Assembly (NCBI GenBank): GCA_964539415.1
Contig: CAZIID010000028.1
Coordinates: forward strand, 1 to 7,622
Length of the DNA: 7,622 bases
Direction of reading: 5' to 3'
Source: CAYQFQ01 sp964539415
GTDB taxonomy: Bacteria; Patescibacteriota; Minisyncoccia; Phycocordibacterales; GWA1-40-21
Shown here one piece after another: positions 5,083 to 7,622 of the stretch. The notes below the pieces were generated by a model, which ran no database searches, was not told the DNA's origin, and was given only the letters and a program-made list of their open reading frames with translations. The position numbers and the translations under genes are program-made. The first letter of the stretch is position 1; every line of letters starts with the position of its first letter.

Positions 5083-5559
5083 CTATCTTTGAAGTAGACA
5101 AAAACCAGCAATCCCAAAAGAAACAGAAACATTTAAAGATTCTTTTTTGCCAAACATTGGTATTTCAGCGATACTATCTGACTTCTTTAAAATATCTTTA
5201 GACACGCCATCCACTTCATTACCCAAAACAAGAGCTACCTTAGATTTTACTTTAATTTTTCTACAATCCTCTGATTTTTCATCTTGTTCTATTGCAATTA
5301 TCTGAAATTTATTCTTTTTCAATTCTGCAATTAAAGAAGATGTTTCTTTGAAGTATTCCCAGATTATGGTTTTTTCTGCCCCCAACGCTGTTTTTGCCAA
5401 ATCCTGTCTTTCTCTTCCGAATCTATCAGTTGGTGTTGGAGTACAGCCACAGAGGTATATTTTTGAAACGCCCAAAGCATCTGCTGTACGAAAAATAGAG
5501 CCGACATTATGGACACTTCGTATATTGTCTAAAACAACGACTGATTCTTTTATCTTCAT
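5083..5559 (-). CDS. SpoU/TrmH-family RNA 2'-O-methyltransferase
   Basis: A SPOUT-fold enzyme that transfers methyl from S-adenosylmethionine to a ribose 2'-OH in tRNA or rRNA; the target cannot be read from sequence. Starting at the ATG at 5559 gives 158 residues, a catalytic domain only, without the N-terminal RNA-binding extension of larger members. Motif 1 is LDNIRSVHNVGSIFRTADALG (10-30), including the catalytic-type Arg24. Motif 2 is VLGNEVDGVS (111-120). Motif 3 is IPMFGKKESLNVSVSFGIAG (133-152), forming the trefoil-knot cofactor site. TPTPTDRFGRERQDLAKTALGAE (40-62) is typical of this subfamily. A TTG two codons upstream is a poorer start. TTGTAA-N17-TAGTAT ends 7 nt before ATG, without SD. 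It precedes murE by 37 bp on the same strand, so the two may be co-transcribed. Confidence 0.92.
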   Translation of the reverse strand: MKIKESVVVLDNIRSVHNVGSIFRTADALGVSKIYLCGCTPTPTDRFGRERQDLAKTALGAEKTIIWEYFKETSSLIAELKKNKFQIIAIEQDEKSEDCRKIKVKSKVALVLGNEVDGVSKDILKKSDSIAEIPMFGKKESLNVSVSFGIAGFCLLQR

Positions 5560-5566
5560 ATTCAAG

Positions 5567-5595
5567 ATACTATAACTTTATACAATAAATTACAA
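5567..5595 (-). promoter_or_regulatory. Probable promoter of the SpoU methyltransferase gene
   Basis: Read leftward: TTGTAA (5590-5595), a 17-bp spacer, TAGTAT (5567-5572), then 7 nt to ATG. It resembles the arrangement before murE and the DoxX-like gene, implying a leaderless transcript. Confidence 0.45.
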
Positions 5596-5653
5596 AGTCT
5601 TACCTGTGTCATTCCTACATCTAATAATTATATTTAACAACTAATAGCTTCTC

Positions 5654-5780
5654 TTTTTCCGTCTTTGCGAGGTCTTCCGAAGCAATCCATCCCCTTTTTC
5701 TGTCATTTCCGTGTACACGGGAATCCAAAGACTAAATACTGGTTTGCTTCGTCGCTCCGCTTCTCGCAAAGACGGAAAAA
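5654..5780. mobile_element. 127-bp MITE-like palindromic element with 18-bp perfect terminal inverted repeats
   Basis: The ends 5654-5671 and 5763-5780 are perfect reverse complements (core CCGTCTTTGCGAG). Nested inside are CGAAGCAA and TTGCTTCG arms, and in the centre a palindrome CCGTGTACACGG within a degenerate GTCATTCCC...GGGAATCC unit. The design recalls dispersed GTCATTGCGAGG...CGAAGCAATCC repeats seen in several bacterial lineages. It encodes no protein and no clear target-site duplication is visible. It ends 19 bp before the -35 of the next gene. Confidence 0.7.
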
Positions 5781-5798
5781 ATTTCGTGATATACAAAA

Positions 5799-5826
5799 AT
5801 GACAATGCAAAACGATATGATATAAT
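5799..5826 (+). promoter_or_regulatory. Promoter of the DoxX-like gene
   Basis: ATGACA (5799-5804), a 16-bp spacer, and perfect TATAAT (5821-5826). The hexamer ends 6 nt before the ATG, so transcription should start at or next to the start codon. No SD is present. Confidence 0.65.
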
Positions 5827-5832
5827 TATTTT

Positions 5833-6252
5833 ATGTTCAACAACTTATTTAATGTTTTCCCAGACTTTTTAAATTATGGTTTATTAGCGCCGACTATTCT
5901 TAGAATAATTTTAGGTGTTATTGTTATTAATCTTGGTTATCTAAAAATCCGATCTGAAAAAGAAAGATGGATTGAACTTTTTGAGACTTTAAATTTTAGA
6001 CCTGCTCATATTTTTCTGAAAGTTGCATCTTTTGTTGAAATTGTCGGAGGTATTATGCTGATAATAGGCGCTTACACTCAAGTCGTGGCTTTAATATTCG
6101 CAATCACATATGTCTGTGAAGCAATATTAGACTATGAAGAAGAATCCCTCGTAAAAAGAAATCTGCCATTCTATATTTTACTTTGTGCTATCTCTGTATC
6201 ACTACTTCTTACTGGTGCAGGACTCTTTGCTGTAGATATTCCTGGACTATAA
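5833..6252 (+). CDS. DoxX-family integral membrane protein
   Basis: A protein of 139 residues with four predicted membrane helices at about 16-36, 60-80, 83-98 and 111-133, the usual DoxX layout and size. Family-like features are TILRIILGVIVINLGYLKI in helix 1, FVEIVGGIMLIIGAYTQVVAL across helices 2 and 3 (family pattern E..GG..L..G..T), and a closing LLTGAGLFAVD (family pattern LLL.G.G..S.D). DoxX proteins are poorly understood; some are linked to quinone or thiosulfate oxidation or to oxidative-stress complexes, and none of that can be assigned here. It has its own promoter, no SD and a terminator directly after, so it looks like a single-gene unit. Its neighbour at 6317 is convergent and shares the terminator. 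Confidence 0.85.
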   Translation: MFNNLFNVFPDFLNYGLLAPTILRIILGVIVINLGYLKIRSEKERWIELFETLNFRPAHIFLKVASFVEIVGGIMLIIGAYTQVVALIFAITYVCEAILDYEEESLVKRNLPFYILLCAISVSLLLTGAGLFAVDIPGL

Positions 6253-6280
6253 AAAACTATATAAAAATAGTAACTTAAAA

Positions 6281-6307
6281 AAAACCGACCTTTAAAAGGT
6301 CGGTTTT
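6281..6307. terminator. Bidirectional terminator between the DoxX-like gene and the 96-residue gene
   Basis: A 10-bp stem, AAAACCGACC (6281-6290) with GGTCGGTTTT (6298-6307), that can extend inward by two A-T pairs. It sits between two convergent genes, 10 bp from the stop of the leftward one, with A and T runs suited to both directions. Confidence 0.88.
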
Positions 6308-6316
6308 ACAATACAA

Positions 6317-6607
6317 CTACTGAGCGACGGATTCCTCCGCAAGAGCGTTTACTTCATTAAATTTATTTATGATCCAAACTCGACTAGCCTCACGGGCTTG
6401 TGGAGTCAAATATCTTCTAAAGTACTCCCTATCCATATTATTTTTCCAGAATTTTACGAGCCCTCTATGACTCTGGCGAGGTTTTGCAACATAACGTACC
6501 CCATCAACAACAAAGACAACGTTCTTCTTTGTTCTGTTTGCCAAATCAGACATTCGTCTCGCACTTTTGTAAAAGTCTTCAAAAACCCCCGGTATATAAA
6601 TAAGCAT
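6317..6607 (-). CDS. Unrecognised 96-residue basic protein
   Basis: I do not recognise this family. The start at 6607 is chosen because GGAGG (6613-6617) lies 5 nt before that ATG; an in-frame TTG further up overlaps the SD itself. The N-terminus is MLIYIPGVFEDFYKSARRMSD. A beta-like stretch NVVFVVDGVRYVAKPRQSHRG (about 30-50) follows, then a basic aromatic segment (FWKNNMDREYFRRYLTPQAREASRVW) and a helical acidic tail. There are no Cys, membrane segment or signal peptide. Arg, Lys and aromatics together suggest nucleic acid or protein contact, but that is only a guess. A weak promoter (TTTAAA-N17-TATATT, 6645-6673) lies upstream. It diverges from the 64-residue gene and ends at the shared terminator. 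Confidence 0.7.
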   Translation of the reverse strand: MLIYIPGVFEDFYKSARRMSDLANRTKKNVVFVVDGVRYVAKPRQSHRGLVKFWKNNMDREYFRRYLTPQAREASRVWIINKFNEVNALAEESVAQ

Positions 6608-6796
6608 TCTTTCCTCCAATTTTTGGTTAAGATCTAAATCTAAAAATATACTAGCACATTATTTAAATTTAAAAATACCAAATTCAAATAAACCTTTAAT
6701 TTTCATAAACCTAATATTATTATATTTAATTAAAAAGACACGAAAAAATTTTTGTTATATAATAATATCTATTATTAATTTAATTTGATTTAAAAA
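6608..6796. promoter_or_regulatory. Very AT-rich divergent promoter region
   Basis: Leftward: TATATT (6645-6650) with a poor TTTAAA at -35, serving the 96-residue gene. Rightward: AAGACA (6735-6740), a 17-bp spacer and TATAAT (6758-6763), giving a leader of about 27 nt to the ATG at 6797 with no SD. The middle is almost pure A and T with no recognisable repeat. Confidence 0.45.
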
Positions 6797-6991
6797 ATGA
6801 AAAATATATTTAAGGTAATTTCAATAATAATAGTTTTGTTATTAGCAGTTTTAGGAATTATGTTTGTTTTAGATCTAGTTGGTGGAACAGAGATGAAAAA
6901 TTTGATAATCAAAATACTAGAGATTGGTGGAATATTATTACTAGTTTCTTTAGTTTTAACTTTAATTTCTAAATCTGATAGCAAGGCGTAA
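6797..6991 (+). CDS. Small two-helix membrane protein, 64 aa
   Basis: I do not recognise this protein. Two hydrophobic helices are clear, at about 4-28 (FKVISIIIVLLLAVLGIMFVLDLV) and 36-58 (IIKILEIGGILLLVSLVLTL). A short GGTEMKN loop joins them, and a polar SKSDSKA tail follows. Lys near the N-terminus and Lys/Ser at the C-terminus suggest both ends are cytoplasmic. Two-helix proteins of this size include holin-like, toxin-like and assembly-factor peptides, but nothing selects among them. The gene is flanked by a TATAAT promoter and a strong terminator 15 bp after its TAA stop, so it looks like a real monocistronic unit. It has no SD. Codon use is as AT-rich as the surrounding sequence. Confidence 0.65.
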   Translation: MKNIFKVISIIIVLLLAVLGIMFVLDLVGGTEMKNLIIKILEIGGILLLVSLVLTLISKSDSKA

Positions 6992-7006
6992 GATATTAGT
7001 TTTTTA

Positions 7007-7036
7007 AAAAAAACCGCTAGTAATGGCGGTTTTTTT
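7007..7036 (+). terminator. Terminator of the 64-residue membrane protein gene
   Basis: A perfect 11-bp stem, AAAAAAACCGC (7007-7017) with GCGGTTTTTTT (7026-7036), around an 8-nt loop. It would also stop leftward transcription. Confidence 0.88.
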
Positions 7037-7140
7037 ATTATATGACTCAAAAAGATATTAAGTGATAGAAAGTATACTCGCCCGCAACTTTATTAAGCTA
7101 AGAAAGATGAGATATATAAGGGAGATAGGAAATAAAAAAA

Positions 7141-7162
7141 ACCCACACTCGAAAGTGTGGGT
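7141..7162 (-). terminator. Terminator of the 89-residue gene
   Basis: A perfect 9-bp stem, ACCCACACT (7141-7149) with AGTGTGGGT (7154-7162), and a CGAA loop. Read leftward it is followed by a run of eight T including the stem end (from the A run at 7134-7141). A separate 7-bp hairpin, GGTTGTT/AACAACC (7171-7188), lies just upstream and contains the stop codon of the gene. Confidence 0.88.
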
Positions 7163-7179
7163 AGATTGCTGGTTGTTCG

Positions 7180-7449
7180 TTAACAACCCTCAGTGAGTTC
7201 AGCGATGCGCCGATCAATCAGATCCTGACGATTGTTTGCATCTTGGTTTTCGAAGAATCGGTAATCCTGATGTATGGCTGAGTTCGGCCAATCTTTTCTG
7301 ATTACGAGGGGGACTTCGTTGCAAAAAGTTATCACAATCACCTTCGTGAGGGTAAAGTCCTCAGTCAGCCGACAGATGTTTTTACAGACGTCGATTGTTT
7401 CATTGATAGTCTGTCCAGGTCTCCATGCTTCGGATATCTTGATAATCAT
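7180..7449 (-). CDS. Unrecognised 89-residue protein
   Basis: I do not recognise this family. The start is well supported: AAAGGAA (7456-7462) lies just upstream of the ATG, about 30 nt after a strong promoter. The chain alternates short beta-like and helical parts: MIIKISEAWRPGQTINETIDVCKNICRLTED, then a clear beta strand TKVIVITF, then NEVPLVIRKDWPN, a polar region, and a C-terminal helix NRQDLIDRRIAEL. Three cysteines (about 22, 26 and 89) are present, including a Cx3C pair. There is no membrane segment or signal peptide. Codon use is G+C-richer than in murE. It forms its own unit with promoter and terminator. I infer a small alpha/beta cytoplasmic protein of unknown role. Confidence 0.72.
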   Translation of the reverse strand: MIIKISEAWRPGQTINETIDVCKNICRLTEDFTLTKVIVITFCNEVPLVIRKDWPNSAIHQDYRFFENQDANNRQDLIDRRIAELTEGC

Positions 7450-7484
7450 CTAGAGTTCCTTTCGGTTAAAACTTCTCTATTACT

Positions 7485-7512
7485 ATTATATCACTTCGTA
7501 AGATTATGTCAA
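7485..7512 (-). promoter_or_regulatory. Consensus sigma-70-type promoter of the 89-residue gene
   Basis: Read leftward: perfect TTGACA (7507-7512), a 16-bp spacer, and perfect TATAAT (7485-7490). The downstream bases AGTAATAGA are identical to those after the TATAAT at 825-830. Transcription should start near 7478. The -35 begins 6 bp after the T-run of the terminator of the preceding unit. Confidence 0.85.
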
Positions 7513-7518
7513 CGGTAC

Positions 7519-7577
7519 AAAAAATAGCGCACAAATTTGTGGGCAACAACTTTTGCCTTTCGTGAACTCAAGGCAAA
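7519..7577 (-). terminator. Double-hairpin terminator of a leftward unit entering from the right edge
   Basis: Read leftward, the first hairpin is TTTGCCTT/AAGGCAAA (7570-7577 with 7552-7559). The second is GC.CACA-AATT-TGTG.GC, built on the perfect 12-bp palindrome CACAAATTTGTG (7530-7541), followed by TATTTTTTG. The U-run and orientation show a transcript coming from beyond the window. Confidence 0.65.
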
Positions 7578-7621
7578 GTCGCAGCCCCCGCCTCCCTCGA
7601 AGACTCAGTCCGGCCGGCACA
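7568..7621 (-). CDS. Possible 3' end of a leftward gene, cut by the window edge
   Basis: One leftward frame reads 17 residues (CAGRTESSREAGAATLP) to a TGA stop at 7568-7570, just where the terminator hairpins begin. The G+C-rich codons resemble those of the genes at 899 and 7449. Seventeen codons without a stop is weak evidence. The segment could instead be the end of a structured RNA, because it is very G+C-rich (GAGGGAGGCGGGGGC). Confidence 0.3.
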   Translation of the reverse strand, partial: CAGRTESSREAGAATLP

Positions 7622-7622
7622 T

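Noticed and set aside
6608..6619. Earlier TTG start for the 96-residue gene
   Set aside because: The TTG overlaps the GGAGG ribosome-binding sequence itself; the ATG at 6607 has proper spacing.
6790..7050. Leftward open frame opposite the 64-residue gene
   Set aside because: It reads through the terminator at 7007-7036. The other strand has the promoter and clean hydrophobic helices.
7500..7622. Rightward tmRNA fragment (AAAAAATAGCGCA followed by AACAAC suggested a resume codon and tag)
   Set aside because: No tmRNA 5' end fits to the left, where a promoter and gene start on the other strand lie. The tag frames lack a normal ending and stop.
1..7622. Recoded TGA (glycine) as in Gracilibacteria/Absconditabacteria
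   Set aside because: No conserved gene contains an in-frame TGA, and all reach normal length with TAA or TAG.
1..7622. CRISPR array, defence island or toxin-antitoxin pair
   Set aside because: No evenly spaced direct repeats are present, no nuclease, methylase or transposase motifs were seen, and the small genes do not pair in operons.

Overview
This window looks like a chromosomal piece from an AT-rich, small-genome bacterium of the Candidate Phyla Radiation (Patescibacteria, most likely the Parcubacteria/Paceibacteria side). The assignment rests on gene content and style, not on a marker-gene comparison. The signs are: a partial two-helix membrane protein of a type I remember as widespread in this group, a MurE that lacks the usual N-terminal domain, many intrinsic terminators with long A/T-flanked stems, and unrecognised small genes between housekeeping genes. 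Stops are mostly TAA and TAG, and no main gene carries an in-frame TGA, so the ordinary bacterial code fits.

Left part (1-1343). The window opens inside the two-helix membrane protein (2-448, +). A tRNA-Arg with anticodon GCG follows (527-598). Its 3' half is mirrored downstream in a 24-bp perfect inverted repeat that continues, after a 25-nt hairpin insertion, into a mirrored T-arm. A G+C-richer stretch ends at a textbook sigma-70 promoter. This drives an unrecognised 85-residue gene (899-1156) with a strong Shine-Dalgarno (SD) site, a structured 3' untranslated region and a terminator.

Centre (1344-5580). rpsT (-) and ruvA (+) diverge from a spacer that holds a palindromic repeat. ruvA converges on a 60-residue membrane protein gene, with stop codons 2 bp apart. 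mutM (-) lies upstream of that small gene. A 17-bp bulged hairpin and a 21-bp terminator stem separate mutM from murE (-), and a SpoU-family RNA methyltransferase gene (-) sits 37 bp upstream of murE. The theme is core information processing (recombination repair, oxidised-base repair, ribosome, RNA modification) and cell wall synthesis.

Right part (5580-7622). A 127-bp miniature element with 18-bp perfect terminal inverted repeats lies before a DoxX-like membrane protein (+). Three small unrecognised genes follow: 96 aa (-), 64 aa with two helices (+) and 89 aa (-). At the edge a terminator and a possible gene 3' end point leftward.

A cross-cutting pattern is visible. Conserved genes (ruvA, doxX-like, murE, the methyltransferase) have a -10-like hexamer 6-7 nt before ATG, so their mRNAs look leaderless. 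The unrecognised small genes at 899, 6607 and 7449 have SD sites. Two of these three share a near-identical -10 and start region. I see no CRISPR array, transposase, toxin-antitoxin pair or defence cluster.
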